Assembly (NCBI GenBank): GCA_035263105.1
Contig: DATFRO010000118.1
Span: 1 to 26,690 of the forward strand
Length of the DNA stretch: 26,690 nt
Source of the DNA: DATBVX01 sp035263105
GTDB taxonomy: Bacteria; Pseudomonadota; Gammaproteobacteria; Steroidobacterales; Steroidobacteraceae
Direction of reading: 5' to 3'
Position 1 is the first letter of the stretch; every line of letters begins with the position of its first letter. The translations under genes were made by a program, and so were the position numbers. Below the pieces are notes generated by a model that had not been told where the DNA came from, ran no database searches, and saw only the letters and a program-made list of their open reading frames with translations. Of the stretch, positions 13,343 to 21,797 are shown piece after piece.

Positions 13343-16023
13343 GCAGCGTCGACATCCTGGCGCCCCTTGCTGCACGAAGCCGCACGTGGCTCGCCGACGA
13401 TCCGCGTCCGCTCGACTGGAACGGGCCGGCAGATCGACCCTACATCCCGTTTCACGCCGCCGCTCTCGATCAGCCGATCGTCGATCACTTTGAACGCGTG
13501 GCACGGCAGCACCGGGAGCGCATCGCGATCCGGGAGGCCGGCGCCCTCCTGACCTATGGCCAGTTATGGGAGGGCGTCTCGGGATTGGCCGAGACGCTCG
13601 CGGCCGATACGAACCCCGGTGACCTGATCGGCATCCTGCTACCGGCGGGCCCGATGTTTCCACTCGCGATGCTCGCGTGTCTCGCTGCCGGTCGGCCGTT
13701 CGTTGCACTCGACACTCACTATCCCAAGGCATGGCTCGAGCAAGTGCTGAAGGACGCGCGGCCGGCGCTCGTCATTGCGCAACACGCAGATGCGATCGGA
13801 CTTGAAACCGCCGTGCCGACGATCCGCGTAACTCCACTGTCGGGATTGCCGAAGCCGGCGCCGGACGGTTGGCGCCCGGCGAGACTGGAGGTCGATGAGC
13901 CCGCTTGCGTGCTCTTCACCTCCGGAAGCACCGGACGGCCAAAAGGCATCGTTAACAGTCAGCGAAACCTCCTGCAGCGCGTCTTCCAGTCCGTCAACGC
14001 AGCACACATCAGCGCCGAAGACCGGCTGCTGACACTTGCTTCTCCCTGCACGATCGTCGCCGTGCGCGACCTGATGACTGCGTTGCTCGCCGGTGCAAGC
14101 GTTCGCATCCTCGATCCGCACGGCGCGGGCGCGCGCGACATTCTGAACGTGATCCGCACGGAGGCGGTCACGATCCTGTTCTCGTTTCCGGCGCTGCTGC
14201 GATCGGTCGTTGCCGCCAGTACTGCACACGCTGCGGATGCAGTGCGGCTGGTTCGCGTGGGCGGCGACACGACGTATTGGAGCGACATCGACTTGCTGCG
14301 TGGCTGGCTCGGCCCCGGCGCTTCGATCCAGGTGATCTACGCGGCAACGGAAGCACCCATACTCCAATGGTTCGTCGATGATGCCTGTCGCGGCGAGGAC
14401 AGCCGCGTTCCGATTGGCTACCCGCTGCCCGGCAATCACGTTGCGATCGTCGACCCGGACGGCGCTGCCACACGGCGTGGTGAAGTGGGCGAACTCTGGG
14501 TCGAAAGCCCCTACATCTCGCTGGGTGAATGGGTCGGTGGACGTTGCTTGCGCGAAGGCGTGGCGAGCCGCGCCACGCACTCGACTCGCCTGTTTCAAAC
14601 CGGCGACCTGGTACGTCAGCGACCCGACGGGCTCCTGGAGCGGCTCGGACGCAACGACAGGCAGGTCAAGATTCGCGGCGCTCGCGTCGATCTCGATGGC
14701 GTGGAAGCTGCGCTTCGCGAGCATGCGTCGGTAAGAGATGTGGGTGTGCTCGCTCGAACCAGCAGTATCGATGGTTCGAACTCACTCAGCGCCTACGTCA
14801 GCGCGCGCGACGCGGCGCCTTTCGGGCTGATCGAAGAGTTGCGCGACCTGATGCGCTCGGCGCCCTCGCCGATGCGTCCGCAACGCTTCTACCTGGTGCG
14901 CGAGATTCCGCGCCTGCCGAGCTCGAAACTCGATGTTCGTGCGCTCACGGGCCTGGACGACGCCAATGTTCGCAACGAACGCCTGAGTTTCAGAGACGAG
15001 GAGCCTGCTCTCGGAGATGGGATAGCGCTCACCATCGCCCGGGTCTGGCAAGCCGTGCTGCGCGTGCCGGTGGCCAGGCCGGAGGACGACTTCTTCGACT
15101 CGGGCGGGGACTCGCTGCAAGCCATCAACTTCATTTTCGAGCTGGAGCGCGCGCTGGGACTGGAGCTCTCGCCGACGCTCCTCAACGAGGCGCCGCGATT
15201 CGGTCAGTTGTGCGAACTCCTGCGACAGCATCGCGCACCCGGCTATGCGCAGTTCGTCACCTTGAAGCCTGGCGAGGGAGCGCCGCCGGTCTTCTTCATC
15301 CATGGCGTCGGCGGCAACGTCGTTGAAATCCTGCCGACGGCGCGACGCATGACCTGTCCCGGCGCGGTCATCGGGGTTCAAGCTCGAGGTCTCACGAGCG
15401 GCGAATCACCGCACACGAGCGTCGAGGGGATGGCGGAGGAGTACCTGAGAGAGATCAAGGTGCGCCAACCGAGCGGTCCCTACCAGCTGTGCGGCTACTC
15501 CTTCGGTGGAATCCTGGCGTTCGAGATTGCGCGGCGGCTCCAGGAAGCGGGAGACGAAGTCGGTTTCGTGGGTCTCATCGACACGCTGCGCAGCCCGCTG
15601 AGATGGCCGTTGCGCACCTGGGTCTCCATCGTCGGCGGAGGAATCGTCCGATTGACCTCCAGTCCATTCCGCACGCCGCTGCGTGAGTGGCCTCACGGGC
15701 TGCGACAACTCGGTGAGCGACTGCGCCCGAACCCACTCCTGCTCTCCGCACGCGCGCTGCGAGTCGCGCTCAGCATCCTCTTCGCTTCGGCGAGCTATCG
15801 CCCCGGCTTTTATCGCGGGCACCTGACCTTGTTCACGCCTGCTCAGCGTGATCCTGGCCTGCCGCCGCTCGATGACATCTGGCGCAAGCACGCGCTCACG
15901 GTGTCCGTTGTCGAGACCGCGGGGAGTCATGAAACCATGCTGTCCGGCTCGAACGCGGACTCGACTGCCGCCTCCTTGACGCGCTGCCTATTGGGACCCC
16001 AACGCAAAGTGGAGAACTCGTGA
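13339..16023 (+). CDS. NRPS-like synthetase, A-PCP-TE architecture
   Basis: An 894-residue single-module enzyme without condensation domain. Adenylation domain, about 40-535: A3 LFTSGSTGRPKG (192-203), A5 IYAATEAP (degenerate YGPTE), A7 TGD at 421-423, A10 SSKLD with Lys530. Carrier domain about 555-630: DDFFDSGGDSL with phosphopantetheine Ser592. Thioesterase about 648-885: FFIHGVGG, Ser721 in GYSFGG, Asp748 in LIDT, His864 in GSHETM. The residue equal to PheA Asp235, which binds the alpha-amino group, is Ile239 in an ungapped alignment, so the substrate may be a keto, hydroxy or aryl acid. A-PCP-TE enzymes such as ralfuranone synthetase and atromentin synthetase join two keto acids. It overlaps both neighbours by 4 bases. 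Confidence 0.9.
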   Translation: MSSVDILAPLAARSRTWLADDPRPLDWNGPADRPYIPFHAAALDQPIVDHFERVARQHRERIAIREAGALLTYGQLWEGVSGLAETLAADTNPGDLIGILLPAGPMFPLAMLACLAAGRPFVALDTHYPKAWLEQVLKDARPALVIAQHADAIGLETAVPTIRVTPLSGLPKPAPDGWRPARLEVDEPACVLFTSGSTGRPKGIVNSQRNLLQRVFQSVNAAHISAEDRLLTLASPCTIVAVRDLMTALLAGASVRILDPHGAGARDILNVIRTEAVTILFSFPALLRSVVAASTAHAADAVRLVRVGGDTTYWSDIDLLRGWLGPGASIQVIYAATEAPILQWFVDDACRGEDSRVPIGYPLPGNHVAIVDPDGAATRRGEVGELWVESPYISLGEWVGGRCLREGVASRATHSTRLFQTGDLVRQRPDGLLERLGRNDRQVKIRGARVDLDGVEAALREHASVRDVGVLARTSSIDGSNSLSAYVSARDAAPFGLIEELRDLMRSAPSPMRPQRFYLVREIPRLPSSKLDVRALTGLDDANVRNERLSFRDEEPALGDGIALTIARVWQAVLRVPVARPEDDFFDSGGDSLQAINFIFELERALGLELSPTLLNEAPRFGQLCELLRQHRAPGYAQFVTLKPGEGAPPVFFIHGVGGNVVEILPTARRMTCPGAVIGVQARGLTSGESPHTSVEGMAEEYLREIKVRQPSGPYQLCGYSFGGILAFEIARRLQEAGDEVGFVGLIDTLRSPLRWPLRTWVSIVGGGIVRLTSSPFRTPLREWPHGLRQLGERLRPNPLLLSARALRVALSILFASASYRPGFYRGHLTLFTPAQRDPGLPPLDDIWRKHALTVSVVETAGSHETMLSGSNADSTAASLTRCLLGPQRKVENS

Positions 16024-17303
16024 CTACACGACGACGCTTCGTTTCCACCGCCGTCCCCGGACTGCTCCTCGCCGCCGCACCGCCGATCAAGGCGCTCTCC
16101 AACGGCGCGGCTTTCTCGCCGGACCCGCACGCGGACGATGCGGCTCTGTTCGCTGCTGCCCGTGCGCAGTTCCTGATCCCAGCCGGGGTCGCGTACTGCA
16201 ATACCGGCACGCTCGGCGCATCGCCACGTGAAGTCGTGGAGGCGCTGACCGAGGGCATTCGCCGCATCGAAACCGATCTCGCGGCGTGGCCGTACGAGCA
16301 TCCCGACGGCGAACCGCTGACCGGTTACCAGCAGCTGCTCGAGGTCCGACAGGCGGCGGGAAAATTCGTCAATGCATCCGCCGCCGAGATCGCGCTCACG
16401 CAGAACGCCACCATGGGCATGAACTTCCTCGCCAACGGCCTCGATCTCAGCGCGGGTGACGAGGTCGTCAGCACCGACCAGGAGCACGGCGGCGGTATCT
16501 CGCCGTGGCGCCTGCTCGCGAAGCGGCGCGGCATCGTGGTCAAAGAGCTGCCCCTGGAGCCGGTACTCGCGAACGGCCCGGATGCGATCGTGCAGCTGTT
16601 CGAGTCCGCGATGACGCCGCGGACCAAGGTCGTGATGTTCAGTCACATCACGAGCGGTCTCGGTGCGCGGCTACCGACTCGGGAGCTATGCGCGCTCGCG
16701 CACAACCATGGTGCACTCGTCATCGTCGACGGTGCGCAGGCCGTGGGACAGATCGCGGTGGACGTGCAAGCGCTCGGCTGCGATGCCTACGTCGGCAGCC
16801 CGCACAAGTGGATGATGGCGCCGAAGGGCACCGGCTTTCTGTACCTGCGTCGCGAGGTGCAGGATCGATTCTGGACGACGCTGGCGAGTTACCAGTGGGA
16901 CAACCACGAGGACGGTGCATTCCGCTTCATGCAGTTCGGCACGGGGAGCGTCCCGGTGGTCGAGGGCTTCATGGCGGCGTTGCAGTTCATCGAGAAGATC
17001 GGCATGCAGAGGATCGAGCGCTGGGACGCCGGCCTCACCAAGCGTCTGCGCGACGGCCTGGCGAGCATGCCCGGCGTGCGGGTCGCCTCCCCGGCCGATC
17101 CACGGCTCGCGGCGGCGATGACGACGTTTCGCGTCAACGGAATGAAAGCCAAGGCGCTGCAGGATGCGCTGTGGGCGCAACACGTGCGCGTGCGTGCGCA
17201 GAACGACGAGCGAGGCGTCCGGCTGTCGGCGCACATGTATGTCAGTCCGGCAGACGTGGACGCAGTGCTCGAAGTCACGCGCGGGCTGGCCGCACGGGCA
17301 TAG
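16020..17303 (+). CDS. Tat-exported PLP enzyme, class V aminotransferase fold (PvdN/isopenicillin N epimerase-like)
   Basis: A 427-residue fold-type-I PLP enzyme. Lys263 in SPHKWMMAPKGTGF binds PLP; Asp237 in VIVDGAQAVGQ contacts the ring nitrogen. The N-terminus MTTRRRFVSTAVPGLLLAAA is a twin-arginine signal, so it should act folded in the periplasm. Tat-exported members of this family include PvdN, which modifies the pyoverdine side chain after export, and relatives named isopenicillin N epimerase. It begins with GTG and overlaps the NRPS-like stop by 4 bases (GTGA, 16020-16023), so coupling is strong. I infer periplasmic tailoring of the synthetase product. No transporter gene is nearby. 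Racemase/epimerase or lyase activity is also possible. Confidence 0.87.
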   Translation: MTTRRRFVSTAVPGLLLAAAPPIKALSNGAAFSPDPHADDAALFAAARAQFLIPAGVAYCNTGTLGASPREVVEALTEGIRRIETDLAAWPYEHPDGEPLTGYQQLLEVRQAAGKFVNASAAEIALTQNATMGMNFLANGLDLSAGDEVVSTDQEHGGGISPWRLLAKRRGIVVKELPLEPVLANGPDAIVQLFESAMTPRTKVVMFSHITSGLGARLPTRELCALAHNHGALVIVDGAQAVGQIAVDVQALGCDAYVGSPHKWMMAPKGTGFLYLRREVQDRFWTTLASYQWDNHEDGAFRFMQFGTGSVPVVEGFMAALQFIEKIGMQRIERWDAGLTKRLRDGLASMPGVRVASPADPRLAAAMTTFRVNGMKAKALQDALWAQHVRVRAQNDERGVRLSAHMYVSPADVDAVLEVTRGLAARA

Positions 17304-17315
17304 CCGATGGACGCG

Positions 17316-17338
17316 TCGTGAACGCGCGGCATTCACGA
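17316..17338. other. Inverted repeat behind the biosynthetic unit
   Basis: TCGTGAA (17316-17322) and TTCACGA (17332-17338) are perfect 7-bp inverted arms around a GC-rich 9-bp spacer, 12 bp after the PLP-enzyme stop and 79 bp before the VOC gene. It could be a terminator stem without U-run or an operator for the VOC gene. Confidence 0.35.
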
Positions 17339-17416
17339 TCACAAGAGCCGCACTCATAGCGCTGAACACATCGCGATTTTTGTGGTCAGACACCGTTCCC
17401 ACGATGGAGAACTCTC

Positions 17417-17881
17417 ATGAGCGCACCCCACACCTTTCCCTCGGTATCGTCCTCCGTCTGCTACAAGGATCCGAAGGCCGCGCTGAAGTGGCTCGAGCAG
17501 GCGTTCGGCTTCGAACCGTTCATGGTCATCCTCAGCGACAAGGATGAGCTGATGCATTCCGAAATGCGCTTCGGCGACGGCGTGATCATGGTCGGCAGTG
17601 AATGGTCCGCCGTGCACAGGAGCCCGGCGAGCATCGATGGCCTGAACACTCAGACCGTGCACGTGCAGTTGAACGAAGATGTCGATGCCCACTGCGAGCG
17701 CGCGCGCAAGGCCGGCGCGAAGATCGTCAAGGAGCCGGAGACGCAGTTCTACGGCGATCGCACTTACCGCGCCGCCGATCCGGAGGGCCACATCTGGAGC
17801 TTCGGGCAGACCGTCAAGGAGATGACGCCGGAGCAATGGGAAACTGCGATGCCGGGCATCAAGACGAAGTCCCGCTTGTAG
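17417..17881 (+). CDS. VOC family protein (bleomycin-resistance/PhnB-like)
   Basis: A 154-residue small soluble protein with paired beta-alpha-beta-beta-beta units of the vicinal-oxygen-chelate fold: SSVCYKDPKAALKWLEQAFGFEPFMV, EMRFGDGVIMVGSE, QTVHVQLNEDVDAHCERARKAGAKIV, and RAADPEGHIWSFGQ at the end of the barrel. This pattern is that of the bleomycin-resistance/PhnB-like glyoxalase group, which covers drug-binding proteins and small-molecule enzymes. Start 17417 has GGAGA 6 bases upstream. It follows the biosynthetic unit on the same strand after 113 bases; a self-protection role by sequestering a product is possible but unproven. Confidence 0.9.
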   Translation: MSAPHTFPSVSSSVCYKDPKAALKWLEQAFGFEPFMVILSDKDELMHSEMRFGDGVIMVGSEWSAVHRSPASIDGLNTQTVHVQLNEDVDAHCERARKAGAKIVKEPETQFYGDRTYRAADPEGHIWSFGQTVKEMTPEQWETAMPGIKTKSRL

Positions 17882-17924
17882 CCCGGACGCGCGCCCTCGC
17901 TGAAACGAGCGCTCGCCGCGCGAG

Positions 17925-18383
17925 CTATTCCGCGACCGCGCGCTTGCGCTCCGCGAACACGCCGTTCTGCCCGTTGAAGTTCACCATCCGCAGGCTGGTG
18001 ACGATGAGACCGGCGTAGTCCTCGGCCGTGACGCTCTCGATCTTCTCGTTCGGAATCCGATCCAGCGAACGCCAGCCCGTAAGCAGGCCGTAGGCGGCGA
18101 TGCGCCGATTCGTGATCACGACTGCAACCGCTGCACCGACCTGCTGGTCGAGGATGCGTTCCTGTGCGCTGAACTTGAGCTCATCGAAGCGGTTGAACTT
18201 CACATTGGAGGCGAACAGCTTGTCGCCATCGTTCACGAGGTGCACCTGCTTCGGCACGTAGTTGTAGTTGCTGCCGTAGCTCGGCATGTTTTGCGCGCTT
18301 GCGACCGTCGCAAGCGCGGCGACCACACCGAGCGCGCACGCGAGCGCGGCGCGACCAAACCTCAGTCCGTGGATGACGTTCAT
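17925..18383 (-). CDS. Secreted PH-like protein, unknown function
   Basis: A 152-residue exported protein: signal peptide to VASA-Q near residue 29, then a beta-rich domain with the pattern VVITNRRIAAYGLLTGWRSLDRI and NEKIESVTAEDYAGLIVTSLRM, which resembles bacterial PH-like domains. No catalytic residue is evident. The start is uncertain: ATG 18383 gives the cleanest signal peptide, while in-frame ATGs at 18398 and 18449 also exist and none has a strong ribosome-binding site. It converges with the VOC gene across 43 bases in which only a weak hairpin is possible. Confidence 0.75.
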   Translation of the reverse strand: MNVIHGLRFGRAALACALGVVAALATVASAQNMPSYGSNYNYVPKQVHLVNDGDKLFASNVKFNRFDELKFSAQERILDQQVGAAVAVVITNRRIAAYGLLTGWRSLDRIPNEKIESVTAEDYAGLIVTSLRMVNFNGQNGVFAERKRAVAE

Positions 18384-18490
18384 GAACGACGCCCGCATCG
18401 CAGCCAAATGGAGAGCCGAATATTGGATGGAATCGATGCCGGGTGCCAACCCCAGTTCAATTGGCGCGGCCGCGGGTTCGCGCCCAGGAT

Positions 18491-19648
18491 CTACCGTTCA
18501 CTGTCGCCCTGCTCCGTCGCGAGCGCGTGAGCGAGCCGGGCGATGCCCTCCTGGATGTCCGCCACCGAGTAGTGTGAAAAGGACAAGCGCAGGCAATGCT
18601 TCAGGCCTCCGTCCGCCGAGCAGGCGGCACCCGGCAGGAACGCTGTGCCCGCCGCGCGTGCTGCCGCCGTGAATGCGCCCGCATCGCGGTTCTGCGGCAG
18701 TTCGAGCCAGAAGAAATAGCCGCCGTCCGGTTTCTGCCAGCGCAGGCGCGTGCCCAGATGCGTACGGAGCGCCGCATCCATGGCCTCGGCACGCGCTGCA
18801 TAGCTCTTGCGGAGTTGCGCGAGGAAGGCCGCGAGGCCGCCGTTCTCCATCAGCTGTCGCACGATGTGCGAGCCGAAGTGGTTGAAGTTGCCTCCGCTCA
18901 CCATCGCGCCGCTCGCGAGCAGCTCCTTGAGCGGCTCGGGGCTCGCCTGGATCCAGCCGAGGCGGATGCCGGGCGCGAGTATCTTGGAGAACGTACCCAG
19001 CGCGATGACGCCGCCCTCTTCGATCATTGTTCCGAACGAGGCCGGAGGCGGTATGTCGTGGTGCAGGAGGTGGTAGACCTCATCGGCGACGATCGTGAAT
19101 CGATACCGGTGCGAGAGCGCGAGGAGACGCTTGCGCCGCGCGGCGTCGAGTGTGCGCCCGGTCGGGTTGTGAAAGGATGGGATCGTGTACACGAGCCGGG
19201 GACGGTGTCGCTCCAGCACGCGCTCGAGCGCGTCCACATCCATCCCGCGCTCGTCGAGCGGCACGCTGACGATCTTAAGACCGTGGTCGCGGAAGATCGG
19301 CAAGGCGTAGAGATAGGTCGGCTCCTCGACGAAGACGATGTCGCCCGGCCGCGTGAGCCGGCTGCAGGCGAAGTCCAGCGCCTGGGAGATGCCCCCGGTC
19401 AGCATGAGCGACTCGGGCGTCGCTTCGAAGCCCAGCGCACCCTTGAGGAAATGGGCAAGCGCCGCGCGAAAGCGCGCATCGCCCTGGCGCTCCCCGTAAT
19501 TGAGCTCGAACGGCACGGCGCCGGTGAAGAAGCGTTCGCAACCCGCCTCGAGGAGTTGCAGAGGCAAGAGGTCGGCCGAAGGCTGACCGACGCTGAAGTC
19601 GATCGTGCCGCGCTCCGGTGCGCCGTCGAATGTGACCGCCGTGCTCAT
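18491..19648 (-). CDS. PLP-dependent class I aminotransferase (2-aminoadipate transaminase-like)
   Basis: A 385-residue cytoplasmic fold-type-I transaminase. Active-site residues are visible: Asn161 in SFHNPTG, Asp189 and Tyr192 in ADEVYHLL, PLP-Lys222 in GTFSKILAPGIRLGW with Arg229, and a C-terminal LRLSFSHY with the carboxylate-binding Arg. The sequence style (SVGQPSADLLPLQLLE, YGERQGDARFRAALAHFL) is that of LysN/MocR-catalytic-domain-type enzymes without the GntR part. Start 19648 lies 14 bases after the M13 peptidase stop; a longer open frame continues upstream but only within that peptidase gene. Substrate unknown; co-expression with a peptidase suggests amino-acid use. Confidence 0.9.
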   Translation of the reverse strand: MSTAVTFDGAPERGTIDFSVGQPSADLLPLQLLEAGCERFFTGAVPFELNYGERQGDARFRAALAHFLKGALGFEATPESLMLTGGISQALDFACSRLTRPGDIVFVEEPTYLYALPIFRDHGLKIVSVPLDERGMDVDALERVLERHRPRLVYTIPSFHNPTGRTLDAARRKRLLALSHRYRFTIVADEVYHLLHHDIPPPASFGTMIEEGGVIALGTFSKILAPGIRLGWIQASPEPLKELLASGAMVSGGNFNHFGSHIVRQLMENGGLAAFLAQLRKSYAARAEAMDAALRTHLGTRLRWQKPDGGYFFWLELPQNRDAGAFTAAARAAGTAFLPGAACSADGGLKHCLRLSFSHYSVADIQEGIARLAHALATEQGDSER

Positions 19649-19662
19649 GCCTTGTCTTTGCT

Positions 19663-21732
19663 CTACCAGACGCGGCAGGCGTTGGCGCGCACCATCGGCG
19701 TGCCCTTCTTGCACGAGAACGCCTGCTGGAACTCCGGCATGTTGGAGACAACGTTGTTCACGCGATAACGCGCCAATGAATGCGGATTGGTAAGTACGCG
19801 GATGCGCGCGGCCTCTGGACGGACCTGGGTGCACCAGGAAAAGCCGTAGGAAATAAAGAAGCGTTGCTGCGCGGTCCACCCATCCTGATCTTTGGCGTCC
19901 AACTGCTTGCCGTCGCTGCGCAGTTTGTGCTCGAGCGCGGCGAGCGCGAGGCGCGTGCCGCCGTTGTCGGCCGTATCCTCGCCTTGCGTCAACTTGCCGT
20001 CCTGCTTGACGCCCGCCTCGGGCACCTCTTGCGTGTATTGATCGGAGATGCACTCGCCACGCTCGTCGTAGGCTTTGGCGTCCGCTGTCGTCCACCAATC
20101 GCGGAGATTCCCCGCCGCATCGAACTTGCGGCCCTGGTCGTCGAAGCCGTGAATGATTTCGTGCCCGATCACCGCGCCGATGCCCCCAAAATTCGCGGCA
20201 TCGTCCATGTCCTTGCTGAAGAATGGCGGTTGCAGGATCCCCGCAGGGAAGTTGATGGTGTTGAGCTGCGCATCGTAGTAGGCATTGATCGTCGGCGGAG
20301 TCATGAGCCATTCCGAGCGATCGACCGGCTGGCCGATCTTGGACAGCACCCGCTTGAACTCGAACGCGGTGGCCTCGTGGATGTTGACGAGGTAGCTGTT
20401 GGGAACGATGCGCACCGAAGAATAGTCGCGCCACTTGTTGGGATAGCCGATCTTGTCTTCGATTGCCTGCAATTTGCGGGCTGCTTCCTTCTTGGTCGCG
20501 GGAGCCATCCAGTCGAGGCTGTCGATGTCCTGCTGTAGAGCGGCTTCAACCGCCCGGACCAGCTCGACGGCTGCTGTCTTGCTGTCGCCCGGGAAGGCTC
20601 GATTGACGTATGCCTGCCCGAGCGCTTCACCCAGGTCGCGATCCGCCGCGCGCACGCAACGCCGCCAGCGCGGCAGCTGTTCTTGTGCCCCGGCCAGCGT
20701 GTGGCGGAAGAAATTGAAATTCTCATCGACCAGGTCGCGATTGAGGTATGGCGCGGAGTAATGCACCAGCTGCCAGCGCAGGTACGCCTTCCACTGCTCC
20801 AGTGAGTGCTGCTGCAGCAGTTGCTCGAGCGCTGTGAAGAACTGCGGCGTCAAGACCAGGTAGTGGTCCGGCGCCGGCGATCGGACCAGCTCGACGTAGC
20901 GCTTGAAATTGAGCGTCGGCGCCAAGCCCTGCGCCTGCTCCAGGGTCATCCGGTTGTTGAGGTTCTTGGGATCGCGTCGGCTGACATTGTCCATCGCAGC
21001 TTTGGCGATCGCCGTCTCGAGTTCGAGCACGATCCTGGCGTCCGCGGCAGCCTGAGCGGGCTTCTCGCCTGAAAGCGTCAACATCTTCGTGATGTGCGCC
21101 ACGTACTTGGCGCGCAATTCGACGGACTTGGCGTCGTCCTTCAGATAGTAATCGCGCCCGAACAGGCTCATGCCGCCCTGATCGAACGCCGCCACGACCT
21201 TTGACGCGTCGTCAAAATCCTGCAGCGAACCGAAGCCGAAGAATGCAGCGTCGGTCTGGTTGTCAGAGAACTGCGGGGCGCCGGGAAGCGTCATGTGCAG
21301 ATGCGCGATCTCGTCAATGAGCCCGGCCTTCTGCTCGATCTTGGCAATGCGCGCGAGCTCAGGCTTCAGGTCGCGCAGGCCGGCCGCGTTGATGCCCTGC
21401 TCATCCATGCACGCCTTGTAGTAGTCGCCGATCTTCTGATCGACGGGGCTGCGCTTCGCACCGCCCTCACCCGCGGCTTCCAGCGCTTCACGAAGCACCG
21501 TCTCGTTGTACAGCTGCAGGCGGCTGTCCGTGCCCCAGGCGACCTGATCAGGCGGTATTGGGTTCGCCGCTTCCCACTTGCCGCACGCGAACTGGTAGAA
21601 GTCGTTGCACGGCTCCACGCTCCGATCCACGAAATTGGGATCGAAGTGTTCGAGCTTGGGTTCGGATTGAGCCACGGCGATCTGCATGCAGAACGCGAGT
21701 AAGACGCACATCGTCGTCCGGACAAGACGCAT
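19663..21732 (-). CDS. M13 (neprilysin/PepO) family zinc metallopeptidase
   Basis: A 689-residue exported endopeptidase. The signal peptide (MRLVRTTMCVLLAFCMQIAVAQ) leads to the periplasm or exterior. Zinc-site residues are His524, Glu525 and His528 in HEIIHGFD, and Glu585 with Asp589 in GEDTADNGG (usually GENIADNGG). NFPAGILQPPFF precedes the site, and the C-terminus has PHSLARYRVNN...MPEFQQAF and a final CRVW, all family hallmarks. Length is normal. The start at 21732 has AGGAGA 7 bases upstream; the in-frame ATG at 21888 lies inside the cyclase gene. It lies 65 bases after the cyclase gene and 14 before the aminotransferase gene, likely one operon. Confidence 0.95.
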   Translation of the reverse strand: MRLVRTTMCVLLAFCMQIAVAQSEPKLEHFDPNFVDRSVEPCNDFYQFACGKWEAANPIPPDQVAWGTDSRLQLYNETVLREALEAAGEGGAKRSPVDQKIGDYYKACMDEQGINAAGLRDLKPELARIAKIEQKAGLIDEIAHLHMTLPGAPQFSDNQTDAAFFGFGSLQDFDDASKVVAAFDQGGMSLFGRDYYLKDDAKSVELRAKYVAHITKMLTLSGEKPAQAAADARIVLELETAIAKAAMDNVSRRDPKNLNNRMTLEQAQGLAPTLNFKRYVELVRSPAPDHYLVLTPQFFTALEQLLQQHSLEQWKAYLRWQLVHYSAPYLNRDLVDENFNFFRHTLAGAQEQLPRWRRCVRAADRDLGEALGQAYVNRAFPGDSKTAAVELVRAVEAALQQDIDSLDWMAPATKKEAARKLQAIEDKIGYPNKWRDYSSVRIVPNSYLVNIHEATAFEFKRVLSKIGQPVDRSEWLMTPPTINAYYDAQLNTINFPAGILQPPFFSKDMDDAANFGGIGAVIGHEIIHGFDDQGRKFDAAGNLRDWWTTADAKAYDERGECISDQYTQEVPEAGVKQDGKLTQGEDTADNGGTRLALAALEHKLRSDGKQLDAKDQDGWTAQQRFFISYGFSWCTQVRPEAARIRVLTNPHSLARYRVNNVVSNMPEFQQAFSCKKGTPMVRANACRVW

Positions 21733-21797
21733 TGATCTCTCCTGAAGTTGGCGCCGACCCGGTCGTGTTGCAGAAAGCACCGGCGGCGTGGAAATTC

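Noticed and set aside
12497..13732. Minus-strand open frame (411 codons) opposite the CPBP and NRPS-like genes
   Set aside because: Covers two strongly supported plus-strand genes and has Arg/Pro-rich composition without motifs.
13639..14724. Minus-strand open frame (361 codons) opposite the adenylation domain
   Set aside because: Antisense shadow of the A domain; no signal peptide or family motif.
18460..18495. GGTTCGCGCC stretch resembling a tRNA T-arm
   Set aside because: The T-loop lacks the conserved A, and no acceptor, D or anticodon arm can be built around it.
19649..20434. Upstream extension of the aminotransferase frame
   Set aside because: Lies wholly inside the M13 peptidase gene in another frame; ATG 19648 gives the normal aminotransferase N-terminus.
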